Shown here piece after piece: positions 50,257-58,821 of a stretch of 64,000 nt of DNA. The translations under genes and the position numbers were made by a program. Source of the stretch: Devosia indica (lineage in GTDB: Bacteria; Pseudomonadota; Alphaproteobacteria; Rhizobiales; Devosiaceae); the NCBI RefSeq assembly GCF_003056405.1, contig NZ_PYVZ01000002.1:1-64000 (forward strand), written 5' to 3'. Position 1 is the stretch's first letter, and the number at the start of each line of letters is the position of its first letter. The notes under the pieces were generated by a model, which did not search any database, was not told the origin of the DNA, and worked only from the letters and a program-made list of their open reading frames with translations.

Positions 50257-51099
50257 ATGAAACCGACTCTCCCAATTCTTACAGGGGCATTGGTCGCTGC
50301 CCTGATGCTGACGCCGTCGGCGTCGGCGCAATCTCTATTGGGGCTCGTTGGAGGTAGTGACAGTGGCGCATTGATAACGCTTGGTTCAGGCGAAGCTGGA
50401 GACAGCGGGCTGGTCAATGTGGGACTGGGTGGCGGCGACGGCAATGTCCTGGACGCCAATGTCGGTGGCGGCTCGGGTAGCGGTCTGCTGGATGCCAATG
50501 TCAGCAGCGGCGGCGATAGCGGCATTCTTGGGGTCGATGCAAATGTTGGCGGCGGGTTGGTCACGGCCGATGTCGATGTTGGCGGCAGTTCCGGCCTGCT
50601 TGATGTCGACGTCGATATTGGCGGGTCAGGCGGGTCCGATGGCCCCGGCGGACCTGGCGGCCCCGGCGGTCCTGGTGGTCCCGGCGGGCCTGGTGGGCCT
50701 GGCGGTCCCGGTGGGCCTGGTGGACCTGGTGGACCTGGCGGTCCCGGTGGCGATGGCGGTTCGGGTAGCTCTTCAAGCAATGGCGCCGGTGCGACGCGTT
50801 GCGTTGGTGCAGACCCTGAAGCTGCGCTAGCCCTGTTCAATCGTACGCCGGTGACCAGCCGTGAAGTCTCGAACTGGCATGGTGCAGGCGATGTGCAGGT
50901 CTTCCCCATCAAGCTGTGTGATCCGCAGCGTCGACTGTTGGCGGCAACGCTGTCGAACCACCCCAAGCTTGGTGTGCTGCAAACGTCCTTGATGACTGCA
51001 CCAACAATTTCGTCTGCCCTGACGCGGTCGGGCTATAGCCCGCGGGACGCCTTTGCGGTGGTTCGCAGCTTCAATCGGGTGACGATTTACGTGTACTGA
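50257..51099 (+). CDS. secreted glycine-rich protein with Gly-Pro-Gly repeats
   Basis: A 280-residue protein with a clear signal peptide (residues 1-25, ending SASAQ). Residues 30-125 are Gly/Asp/Val-rich with recurring DANV-like units (VLDANVGGG, LLDANVSSG, VDANVGGG, VDVDIGG). Residues 129-164 are 12 uninterrupted GPG triplets. A Ser/Gly linker leads to a C-terminal domain (about 175-280) with two cysteines and no family I can name. AACTGGAGG precedes the ATG. The layout suggests an exported surface or matrix protein. A 14-bp-stem terminator follows. Its closeness to the Fis-type regulator may mean co-regulation. Confidence 0.75.
   Translation: MKPTLPILTGALVAALMLTPSASAQSLLGLVGGSDSGALITLGSGEAGDSGLVNVGLGGGDGNVLDANVGGGSGSGLLDANVSSGGDSGILGVDANVGGGLVTADVDVGGSSGLLDVDVDIGGSGGSDGPGGPGGPGGPGGPGGPGGPGGPGGPGGPGGPGGPGGDGGSGSSSSNGAGATRCVGADPEAALALFNRTPVTSREVSNWHGAGDVQVFPIKLCDPQRRLLAATLSNHPKLGVLQTSLMTAPTISSALTRSGYSPRDAFAVVRSFNRVTIYVY
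50641..50748 (+). repeat. in-frame 9-bp tandem repeat encoding (Gly-Pro-Gly)12
   Basis: Twelve consecutive 9-bp units each encode Gly-Pro-Gly. Third positions vary between units (GGC/GGT/GGA/GGG, CCC/CCT), so the array has been stable long enough to diverge at silent sites while the protein repeat stayed exact. Confidence 0.9.
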
Positions 51100-51118
51100 C
51101 CGCTCCCTTGGCCAGTCA

Positions 51119-51150
51119 TCGTTCCCGCGCTGTCCCCAGCGCGGGAACGA
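51119..51150 (+). terminator. strong hairpin terminator after the Gly-rich protein gene
   Basis: TCGTTCCCGCGCTG (51119-51132) pairs perfectly over 14 bp with 51137-51150, with a 4-nt loop. It starts 20 nt after the stop codon. The following bases are only mildly T-rich (GGAAATTTCT). Confidence 0.75.
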
Positions 51151-51299
51151 CCCGGAAATTTCTCCCTGCCAACCGTCAGGACCTGCCGCGAAAGGCTAGA
51201 CATGTCCCGCAACGCTGTTTCCAGGCGCCGAAGCTGCCATGAACGTATCTGTGCCGCCGCTCCGGACAGGATGCGGCTGGCCTTCCAGTGGTGGCGGCC

Positions 51300-51947
51300 A
51301 TGACGGATCGTGATCGGTCCCCGCTCCGCGTGCTTGTGCCGGGCGTCTTCGTTCTTGCCGCCATCGCCGGATCGGCCTGGCTTTACAGCGAGACCCGGAA
51401 CACGCAACAGGAAGCGGCCTCGGAAATTGCGCAGCTCAAGCTGAGCCTGGAGCTCTATGGCCGACAATATACGGCCTCGGCGACCTCCATGTCCGAGCTG
51501 AACGCAACGCTGAAGGGGCTTGAGAGTCGCTTGGCGGGCCTCGAGGAAAACCTGGCTGCCCTCTCGGCGGCGCCTGGGGAATCTGTCGGCGCGCTGGAGC
51601 AGCGGTTGTCCGCGCTGGAAGACACGCAAGTTGAGGCGTCTGTCGAGGAGACGGTGGTCCCGCAGCCCGGTCCGGCCCCCCAGGCAACGGCAGCAGATAA
51701 TCGTAGCGATTGTGTCTCGCAGAACAGCCCATTCCTTGTGGCGGCGGGTGACATCTTTCCTGTTTGCGGGACCAGCGGCTGGGTTGCGGTGGCCGATGTT
51801 GGCGAGCAACGCATCTCGTTCTCGGATGGCAGCGGCGCTTATGTCGGGCGCTCCGTTCCATTGGCCGGCACCAACTGCACCCTTACAGTGCGCTCGGCCA
51901 ATGCGGCCTGGCTGGCCGGCTATGGCGAGCTGCAGGTCAACTGCTAG
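51300..51947 (+). CDS. single-pass membrane protein with coiled coil, function unknown
   Basis: A 215-residue protein. One membrane helix follows a short basic N-terminus (residues about 10-30, LRVLVPGVFVLAAIAGSAWLY). A Leu/Glu-rich coiled coil runs to about residue 110 (QLKLSLELYG, then LNATLKGLESRLAGLEENL and LEQRLSALED). After a Pro-rich linker comes a small C-terminal domain with three cysteines (SDCVSQN, FPVCGTSGW, TNCTLTV) plus a final Cys. The ATG at 51300 is taken; a GTG 12 nt earlier is alternative. I do not recognise the family. It probably has its periplasmic domain outside and may be an envelope accessory protein. Confidence 0.65.
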   Translation: MTDRDRSPLRVLVPGVFVLAAIAGSAWLYSETRNTQQEAASEIAQLKLSLELYGRQYTASATSMSELNATLKGLESRLAGLEENLAALSAAPGESVGALEQRLSALEDTQVEASVEETVVPQPGPAPQATAADNRSDCVSQNSPFLVAAGDIFPVCGTSGWVAVADVGEQRISFSDGSGAYVGRSVPLAGTNCTLTVRSANAAWLAGYGELQVNC

Positions 51948-52135
51948 CGCCAATTTCACACCCGGTCGGGTGAGCTGGCGAGCAGCGCCCAGCTTGAGGT
52001 GCTTCGGGCAATTCTTTCGGACTGGACCTGCGTGTATGCCGCGTCCAAGCAGGAAAGCCACGCAACACGGGTTGCGCATTGTGCCATCAGGACACATAGA
52101 GTCGCTATGGAACGCCATTTCCAGGGGAAGTCTGG

Positions 52136-53173
52136 GTGAACCGGAAAGTCGGGATCAAGGATATTGCCGCGCGCGCAGAGGTTGCGGCGTCCACAGTGTC
52201 CCATGTGTTGAACGGTACCGCGACAATTTCGCTGGAAGTGCGGGAACGTGTTCTGGGCGCCGCAAGGGAGTTGGGCTATCTGGCGCGGCGGCGCGAAAAG
52301 GCCACCATTGCCGTGCTGCGCAGCATCATGCTGGCCGTGCCGAGCGATACGCTGCCGAACAATCAGCACAACCTGTTCTCCTGGACACTGCTGAGCCGGC
52401 TGATGCGTGAGTGCGAGCGGCGGTCCATCCGGGTGCTGCCGATCGAGGTGGATACGCCCAATTTCAGCGGAGCCAAACTGGTCGAGCAGGCCCGGCAGGC
52501 CGAGGTGGATGGCATCCTGCTGCTCAGCGATGACCGGCCCGATCTGCTCAGGGCTATCGCGAGTTCCCGCATTCCGGCTGTACTGATGAACGGTGAAGAC
52601 CATGAGATGCAGATTGACAGCGTTACGCCCGGCAACCGGTTTGCTGCACGCTTTGCCACCAATTGGCTGATCAAGCAGGGGCATCGCTCGATCATGCACC
52701 TGACCTGGGAGGGGCGTGGTACGGTGCGACGGCGGCGGGATGGTTTTCTCGATGCGTTCCGGGCCAATGAATTGTCCCTCGAGACGGCCTATGTCCACTA
52801 TGCCGAAGGCTATTTTCCCGACATGGGTGCGGCCGCCATGCGGCGCTGGATCGACAAGCATGATGGTCTTGGCGGGGTGACGGCCATCTTCTGCGCGGCG
52901 GACAATCTGGCGCTTGGCGTTATCGGCGCCTTGCAGGAGGCCAATTATGCGCTGCCCAATGATATTTCGCTGGTCGGGTTTGACGGCGTGGCGCTGGGTG
53001 AATTCACCTCGCCCACACTGACAACGGTCAGCGTGCCGCTCGACTATATTGGCCTGGCGGCGCTCAACCTGCTGGAGCAGCGCATTGTCGCGGCGGACGC
53101 AGGGATGCCGGCCAACCGCCTTGAGCTGGGTTGCCGCCTGACCGTGCGCGGCAGCGTGCGTTCGCTGGCCTGA
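52136..53173 (+). CDS. LacI-family transcriptional regulator of the mannoside locus
   Basis: A 345-residue LacI regulator starting with GTG at 52136 (GGGGAAG upstream). The HTH is VGIKDIAARAEVAASTVSHVL with hinge YLARRREKATIA. The ligand domain follows, with IRVLPIEVDTPNFSGAKLVEQ and a C-terminal ISLVGFDGVALGEFTSPTLTT. It lies upstream of, and in the same direction as, the Dpp-type importer and glycosidase genes. Two palindromes in the 487-bp gap between them are its likely operators. Probable inducer: a mannoside or related oligosaccharide (inference from GH38). Confidence 0.9.
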   Translation: MNRKVGIKDIAARAEVAASTVSHVLNGTATISLEVRERVLGAARELGYLARRREKATIAVLRSIMLAVPSDTLPNNQHNLFSWTLLSRLMRECERRSIRVLPIEVDTPNFSGAKLVEQARQAEVDGILLLSDDRPDLLRAIASSRIPAVLMNGEDHEMQIDSVTPGNRFAARFATNWLIKQGHRSIMHLTWEGRGTVRRRRDGFLDAFRANELSLETAYVHYAEGYFPDMGAAAMRRWIDKHDGLGGVTAIFCAADNLALGVIGALQEANYALPNDISLVGFDGVALGEFTSPTLTTVSVPLDYIGLAALNLLEQRIVAADAGMPANRLELGCRLTVRGSVRSLA

Positions 53174-53433
53174 CTTCTGTCCAAGACAAGATTCGGCCTT
53201 GGGAAGGGGTGCAAATGCGCGTCTATGCCAAACAACCGCAGCCTGTTTGGCGGCACCGATACCCTTTTGCGCCGGTTCGCAGGCGTCGCTAAGTAACTGG
53301 TTGACGAATTTTTTCAGCCGGTTTCAGGGCCACTGGCGAAAACCCAGCCGTTTTGTAAGGCATTGAATCCCAAACCATTCTTGTATGGAAGCACGTACCT
53401 CAGATTGCGCCAATGCATCGCCGCGTCGCGGTA

Positions 53434-53456
53434 GTGCAAATTTTTTCGTATTGCAC
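53434..53456. promoter_or_regulatory. upstream LacI-type operator candidate
   Basis: GTGCAA and TTGCAC are arms of a 23-bp interrupted palindrome (53434-53439 and 53451-53456). The same TGCAA half-sites recur in the site at 53563. The surrounding gap 53,174-53,660 holds no gene. Confidence 0.5.
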
Positions 53457-53562
53457 TTGAGAAATTCAGCGGCAAGTATGGCCGCCGTCACGACAATGAT
53501 AGCCGAAAAACTAAGAAAATCGGCACTTGCTCATGGTCGTGTCGGGGAGAGGTGAGGGATCG

Positions 53563-53578
53563 TGCAAAAATTTTTGCA
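53563..53578. promoter_or_regulatory. downstream LacI-type operator candidate
   Basis: TGCAAAAATTTTTGCA is a perfect 16-bp palindrome 83 nt before the binding-protein start. It shares TGCAA half-sites with the site 130 bp upstream, so a looped or tandem repressor arrangement is possible. Confidence 0.65.
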
Positions 53579-53660
53579 TTCACTGCTGTCTGCCTCTCAT
53601 GGCTGAATGATGCGCTATCCCGCGGATGCGGTGTGTGGCGCTGGAGTTGAGGAGAAGTCT

Positions 53661-55562
53661 ATGAATGCCAAGAACTGGGTCGCGGCGATCGCCCTAGCGG
53701 CGCTGTCGTCAACGGCGATGGCCGGCTCGGCCTGGGCCTTCCAGGAAGCGCCCATGCTGACCGAAATGGTGGAGGCCGGGAGCCTGCCGCCGGTCGATGA
53801 ACGCCTGCCGGTCAACCCCACCGTGGTGGAAGCCCTGAGCGTGGGCGAATATGGTGGCACCTGGCGCCGCGCCTATAGCGGTCCGGGTGACCGTTGGGGG
53901 CCGACCAAGCTGATGGAAGAGCGCGTGCTCAAATGGACCGCGGATGAGGACGGCACCGCCGTGCTGACCCCTGGCTATATTGAGAGCTATTCGGTCAACG
54001 AGGATTCGACTGCGTTCACCTTCACCCTGCTCGAGGGCCTGAAATGGTCGGACGGCATGCCGGTGACGACCGAGGATGTCGAATTCTGGTATAACGACGT
54101 CTTCCTCAACCCCGCATTGGTGCCGACAATTGACCCCACCTTTGCCCCGGGCGGTGTGCCGCTTGAACTCGAAGTACAGGACGAGCGCACCTTTACCATC
54201 AAGTTCGCCCAGCCCTATGTCTATTTCCTGCAGATCCTGGCCAAGGACTCGACGGGCGAGCCCAGCCTTGACCGGCCCAGCTTCCTGTTCCCCAAGCACT
54301 ATCTGAGCCAGTACAACGACAAATATGCCAGCGAGGAAGAGCTCGCAGCGGCAGCAGAGAAGTACAATGTGGCGGCCTGGACTGATCTCTGGGGCTCCAA
54401 GGGCGCCCTGACCGGCTGGTGGAACAATCCGGATCTGCCGGTCATCACCGCCTGGAAGATCGAGACCCCGGCGCCAGCCGAAACTGTCACCATGGTGCGC
54501 AACCCCTACTATTATGCCGTCGACCAGGAAGGGAACCAGCTCCCCTATATCGATCGGATCGAGCACCGGCTGTTCCAGGACCCGGAGACGCTCAACCTGA
54601 TGGTGGCTCAGGGCCAGATCGACATGCAGGCCCGCTATATGGGTCTGGATAACTACACCTTCTACAAGGAGAACGAGGAACGCGGTGGTTATCACATCGT
54701 GCCGGGCCTGGACTCCAACGTGTGGTCGCTGGTGCCCAATATGAACACCACCGACGAGGTGTTGCGCGGGCTGTTCGAAACCGAGGCCGTGCGCCATGCC
54801 ATGTCGGTCGCGGTGGATCGCGAACTCATCAACGAACTGACGCAGTCAGGCCTTGCCAAGGAGTTGCAGACCGCGCCAGTGATGGGATCGCCCTATTACA
54901 GCGAGGAGCTGTCGACCCACTGGACGGAATATGACCCGGATCTGGCCAATGAACTGCTGGACGAAGCGGGCCTGAGCGAACGCGATGGCGCCGGTTTCCG
55001 CCTGCGGCCCGATGGGCAGCGATTCAGCCTGGTCGTGGAGGCCAATGACGCCGCCCATGCCAAGACGCTCGAACTGCTGGCTGAAAACTTTGCCGATATC
55101 GGCATCGAGTTCCTGCCCCGTGTGATCGACCGAACCCAGTGGGACAATAACCGTGCCAATAACGACTTCCAGATGCACTGGATTCCGTTTGACCGCCTGA
55201 CCTATGTGCCGGCTGATCCGCGCCGCATCATGGGCTCGGACGGTTACGCCAACCAGAGCTTCAAATGGTACAACACCGATGGTGCCGAAGGCATGGAGCC
55301 GAGCCCTGAACTGCAGCAGATCTATGATCTGTGGGACCAGGCATCGCAGTCGGCATCGGTGGAAGTTGCCGATGGCTACGTCTCCGAAATGGCGGAAATC
55401 TTCGTCAACCAGGGTTGGGTGATTGGTGTCTATGGCGCCGGTACCGTGGTCAATATCGTCTCGGACAAGATGCACAATGTGCAGGCTGACCTTGTGCAGG
55501 ACGACATCTTCCGCGGTGTGGGCCTGGCGCGCACCCAGCAGTTCTGGATGGAACAGGACTAA
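53661..55562 (+). CDS. Dpp/Opp-type ABC substrate-binding protein, mannoside locus
   Basis: A 633-residue cluster-C binding protein. Signal peptide residues 1-24 (ending SAWAFQ). SBP_bac_5 features: EYGGTWRRAYSGPGDRWGP, FTLLEGLKWSDGMPVTTEDVE, NPYYYAVDQEGNQLPYIDRI and a long C-terminal lobe. GAGGAGAAG precedes the ATG at 53661. It is related to the binding protein at 22,358 and, like it, larger than peptide-binding DppA. With a GH38 alpha-mannosidase downstream, oligomannoside or N-glycan fragments are the likely ligand. Confidence 0.9.
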   Translation: MNAKNWVAAIALAALSSTAMAGSAWAFQEAPMLTEMVEAGSLPPVDERLPVNPTVVEALSVGEYGGTWRRAYSGPGDRWGPTKLMEERVLKWTADEDGTAVLTPGYIESYSVNEDSTAFTFTLLEGLKWSDGMPVTTEDVEFWYNDVFLNPALVPTIDPTFAPGGVPLELEVQDERTFTIKFAQPYVYFLQILAKDSTGEPSLDRPSFLFPKHYLSQYNDKYASEEELAAAAEKYNVAAWTDLWGSKGALTGWWNNPDLPVITAWKIETPAPAETVTMVRNPYYYAVDQEGNQLPYIDRIEHRLFQDPETLNLMVAQGQIDMQARYMGLDNYTFYKENEERGGYHIVPGLDSNVWSLVPNMNTTDEVLRGLFETEAVRHAMSVAVDRELINELTQSGLAKELQTAPVMGSPYYSEELSTHWTEYDPDLANELLDEAGLSERDGAGFRLRPDGQRFSLVVEANDAAHAKTLELLAENFADIGIEFLPRVIDRTQWDNNRANNDFQMHWIPFDRLTYVPADPRRIMGSDGYANQSFKWYNTDGAEGMEPSPELQQIYDLWDQASQSASVEVADGYVSEMAEIFVNQGWVIGVYGAGTVVNIVSDKMHNVQADLVQDDIFRGVGLARTQQFWMEQD

Positions 55563-55576
55563 AGCCAGAAGACCCT

Positions 55577-55602
55577 GCCGGGACGGGTTCACCCGTCCCG
55601 GC
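55577..55602 (+). terminator. intercistronic hairpin after the binding-protein gene
   Basis: GCCGGGACGGG (55577-55587) and CCCGTCCCGGC (55592-55602) form a perfect 11-bp stem with a TTCA loop, 14 nt after the stop and 50 nt before the permease start. No U-run follows; a role in stabilising the binding-protein mRNA is likely. Confidence 0.7.
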
Positions 55603-55651
55603 TTGCCGTGGCGCCATGTGAGGATGGTGTCCGGCCCGGAGACCCCACACC

Positions 55652-56638
55652 ATGCTTGCATTCATCGGAAACCGCGCCCTGCTGGCGATTCCGACGCTGA
55701 TCTTCATCTCGTTCATTTCGTTCGTGATCATCCAGCTTCCGCCCGGCGACTACGTCACCGCCTATGCCGCGCAATTGCGCCATGCCGGCGAATATATTTC
55801 GCCGCTGCAGGAAGAAATGATGCGCGACCAGTTCGGGCTCAACGACCCGATGATCGTGCAGTATTGGCGCTGGATCAGCGATATCGTGCTGCGGGGTGAT
55901 TTCGGCTATTCGCTGGAGTGGAACGCGCCGGTCTCGACCCTGATCTGGGACCGGCTGATGCTGACCCTGGCGATCTCCTCGGCCAGCCTGGTGCTGACCT
56001 GGGCCATTGCCATTCCGGTCGGCGTCTATTCGGCCTCGCGGCAGTATTCGTTTCTAGATCACCTGTTCACCGTGTTCGGCTTTCTGGGCAAGGGCATTCC
56101 CGATTTCCTGCTGGCGCTGATCCTGATGTGGCTGGCCTTTGCATATCTCAACATGGATGTGGGCGGGCTGTTCTCACCCGAATTCCAGAATGCGCCCTGG
56201 AGCCTGGCCAAGCTCGGAAATCTCCTGAGCCATTTGTGGATCCCGCTGGTCGTCCTGGCGACGGGTGGTGCGGCCGGTCTGATCCGCGTCATGCGCGCCA
56301 ATATGCTTGACGAACTGGGCAAGCCCTATGTCGAAACCGCCTATGCGCAGGGCTTGAGCGAGGCTCGCGTGGTCTGGACCTATCCGGTTCGCGTGGCGCT
56401 CAATCCGTTCATTTCGACGGTCGGCTGGGCCTTGCCTGCCTTGTTCTCGGGCGACGTGATCACGGCGGTTGTTCTCAACCTGCCCACGACCGGGCCGCTG
56501 CTGCTGCAGGCGCTCAAGATGCAGGACATGTATCTCGCAGGCAGCTTCATTCTCATTCTCAGCGTCTTTACTGTCGTGGGCACGCTGATCTCCGACATTC
56601 TGCTTGCGTGGTTCGATCCGCGCATCCGCAACGCGTGA
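55652..56638 (+). CDS. Dpp/Opp-type ABC permease (DppB-like), mannoside locus
   Basis: A 328-residue DppB-type permease. First helix LLAIPTLIFISFISFVIIQL followed by PPGDYVTAYAAQLR; EAA region ETAYAQGLSEARVVWTYPVRVALNP. Six membrane segments, normal length. It is similar in layout to the permease at 24,478, supporting common origin of the two importers. Confidence 0.93.
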   Translation: MLAFIGNRALLAIPTLIFISFISFVIIQLPPGDYVTAYAAQLRHAGEYISPLQEEMMRDQFGLNDPMIVQYWRWISDIVLRGDFGYSLEWNAPVSTLIWDRLMLTLAISSASLVLTWAIAIPVGVYSASRQYSFLDHLFTVFGFLGKGIPDFLLALILMWLAFAYLNMDVGGLFSPEFQNAPWSLAKLGNLLSHLWIPLVVLATGGAAGLIRVMRANMLDELGKPYVETAYAQGLSEARVVWTYPVRVALNPFISTVGWALPALFSGDVITAVVLNLPTTGPLLLQALKMQDMYLAGSFILILSVFTVVGTLISDILLAWFDPRIRNA

Positions 56639-56648
56639 GGGATTGGCC

Positions 56649-57782
56649 ATGACCGATCAGACCATCAACTCGACCGCTGCGCCGGCCAAGGACCGCAAGG
56701 AAGATCTCTACACAGCAACGCCGGCGCAGCTCATCTGGCGCCGCTTTACCAAGCACGCCCTGGCGGTGGTTTCGCTGTGGTTCCTGGTCATTCTGGCGCT
56801 GTGCGCGCTGTTTGCCGACATGGTGGCGCCCTATGCACCGTTCGAGGTGCAGCGGCTGCGAACGCTGGCGCCGCCCACGGGCATCCACCTGTTCCATGAA
56901 GGCCAGTTTGTCGGCCCCTTCGTCTATGGCCTGTCGCGTGAGCGGGACGCGGAAACGGCGCGGGTTCTGTACGAGACGGACCCTGAAACCGTGCTGCCGA
57001 TCCGGTTTTTCCACCAAGGTGACGACTACAATTTCTTCGGCCTGTTCCAGTCCAATATCCATTTGTTCGGTGTCGATGACCGGCGGCAGCAGATCAATCT
57101 GCTCGGGACGGACGATCTGGGGCGCGACGTGTTTTCGCGCCTGATGCATGGCGGCCGGGTCACTCTATCGGCGGGGTTGATCGGGGTGATCTTCGCCTTT
57201 GTGCTCGGCCTGACCCTGGGTTCGATCTCGGGCTATTTCGGTGGCTGGATCGACAATTCGATCCAGCGCCTGATGGAACTGATCCGCTCGGTGCCCACGA
57301 TCCCCTTGTGGATGGGGTTGGCGGCGGCGCTGCCAATCGCCTGGGACCCCATCGTGGTCTATGTGCTGATTACGCTGATCCTGGCCTTGATCGGCTGGAC
57401 GCATCTGGCGCGCGTGGTGCGCGGGCAGTTCCTGGCCATCCGTAATGAGGACTATGTGATGGCGGCGCGCCTGGCGGGCGCCAGCGAATATCGCATCATC
57501 ACCAAGCACATGCTGCCCTCGATGACCTCCTATATCATCGCGGCACTGACCCTGGCGGTGCCGGAAATGATCCTGGGCGAAACCGCGCTGAGCTTCCTGG
57601 GGCTGGGCCTGCGTCCGCCCGTGGTGAGCTGGGGCGTGCTGTTGCAGGATGCGCAGAACCTGCGCTCCATCTCGCTGGCGCCCTGGTTGCTCTCGCCGGG
57701 TGCGGCGGTCGTCATGACCGTGCTCGCCTTCAACTTCCTTGGCGATGGCCTGCGCGATGCGGCCGACCCCTATGGGCAGTAA
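56649..57782 (+). CDS. Dpp/Opp-type ABC permease (DppC-like), mannoside locus
   Basis: A 377-residue DppC-type permease. Cytoplasmic tail, helix 1 (HALAVVSLWFLVILALCALFA), a periplasmic insert of about 115 residues, then the transport domain with EAA loop MAARLAGASEYRIITKHMLPS. The ATG at 56649 lies 10 nt after the DppB-like stop. The long periplasmic insert is shared with the DppC-like protein at 25,475. Confidence 0.93.
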   Translation: MTDQTINSTAAPAKDRKEDLYTATPAQLIWRRFTKHALAVVSLWFLVILALCALFADMVAPYAPFEVQRLRTLAPPTGIHLFHEGQFVGPFVYGLSRERDAETARVLYETDPETVLPIRFFHQGDDYNFFGLFQSNIHLFGVDDRRQQINLLGTDDLGRDVFSRLMHGGRVTLSAGLIGVIFAFVLGLTLGSISGYFGGWIDNSIQRLMELIRSVPTIPLWMGLAAALPIAWDPIVVYVLITLILALIGWTHLARVVRGQFLAIRNEDYVMAARLAGASEYRIITKHMLPSMTSYIIAALTLAVPEMILGETALSFLGLGLRPPVVSWGVLLQDAQNLRSISLAPWLLSPGAAVVMTVLAFNFLGDGLRDAADPYGQ

Positions 57783-57786
57783 GACG

Positions 57787-58821
57787 ATGAAAACATTTGA
57801 TATGCCCCAAGAGCGGCTGCTCGACGTCGACAATGTGCAGGTGCACTTTCCCTTGCGCGAAGGCCTGGTCAAGGCGGTCGATGGCGTCTCTTACCATGTC
57901 AACAAGGGTGAGGTGCTCGGCATTGTCGGCGAAAGTGGCTCGGGCAAATCCATCACCGCCCGCTCGATCATGCGTTTGCTGCCCAAGCGCGCGGTAGATG
58001 CGGGGGGCCAAGTGCGCATGCAACTGCGCTCCGGCGAGCAGTTCGACCTTTCGTCATTCGGCCGCAACAGCCGGGCGATCCGGCAGGTGCGCGGCAAACA
58101 TATTGGCATGATCTTTCAGGAGCCGATGACAGCGCTCTCGCCGGTGCACACCATTGGCGCCCAGATCATGCGCACCGTGCAGTTGCATATGGGGCTAAGC
58201 CGCGCCGCGGCGCGGGAACGCGCCATTGACCTGTTGGCCAAGGTGCAGATGCCGCGCCCCGAGCAATTGGTCGATGCCTTTCCGCATCAGCTTTCAGGCG
58301 GCATGCGCCAGCGTGCGATGATTGCGCTGGCCATCTCCTGCGATCCGGCCCTGTTAATCGCCGATGAGCCGACCACGGCGCTCGACGTGACCACGGAAGC
58401 GCAGATTCTCGAGCTACTCAAGCGGCTGCAGTCCGAGCTGGGCATGGCGATCATTTTCATCACCCATAATTTCGGGGTGGTTGCCGATATCGCCGACCGG
58501 GTGTCTGTGATGTATCTGGGGCGCATCGTCGAAACCGCCACGGTCGACGACATCTTCTATGCGCCCAAGCATCCCTATACCCAGGCCTTGCTGCGCTCCA
58601 TTCCCCGGCTGGGGGTGGATCAGGGGCGGCGGCTGCCGACCATTCCGGGCATGGTGCCCGATCCGTTCAGCGTGCCGCCGGGGTGTACCTTCAACCCCCG
58701 CTGCAGCCATGCCCTGTCAGGCCTGTGCGACACCCAGACCCCGCCGGAGAAGCGGTTCGGCAGCCAGATGTCGCGCTGCCATATTGCCGAGCAGTTCGCC
58801 CAGGAGCCCGTCCATGCTTGA
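57787..58821 (+). CDS. Dpp/Opp-type ABC ATPase (DppD-like)
   Basis: A 344-residue ATPase: Walker [11 protein letters not shown] (about residue 48), signature [15 protein letters not shown], Walker [13 protein letters not shown]-loop [13 protein letters not shown], and the C-terminal oligopeptide domain with [16 protein letters not shown]. It starts 4 nt after the permease stop and overlaps the next ATPase by 8 nt. Confidence 0.93.
   Translation: MKTFDMPQERLLDVDNVQVHFPLREGLVKAVDGVSYHVNKGEVLGIVGESGSGKSITARSIMRLLPKRAVDAGGQVRMQLRSGEQFDLSSFGRNSRAIRQVRGKHIGMIFQEPMTALSPVHTIGAQIMRTVQLHMGLSRAAARERAIDLLAKVQMPRPEQLVDAFPHQLSGGMRQRAMIALAISCDPALLIADEPTTALDVTTEAQILELLKRLQSELGMAIIFITHNFGVVADIADRVSVMYLGRIVETATVDDIFYAPKHPYTQALLRSIPRLGVDQGRRLPTIPGMVPDPFSVPPGCTFNPRCSHALSGLCDTQTPPEKRFGSQMSRCHIAEQFAQEPVHA

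Noticed and set aside
50148-50966. Proline-rich open frame on the minus strand opposite the Gly-Pro-Gly protein
   Set aside because: It is the antisense image of the repeat gene; the plus-strand frame has a signal peptide, ribosome site and terminator.
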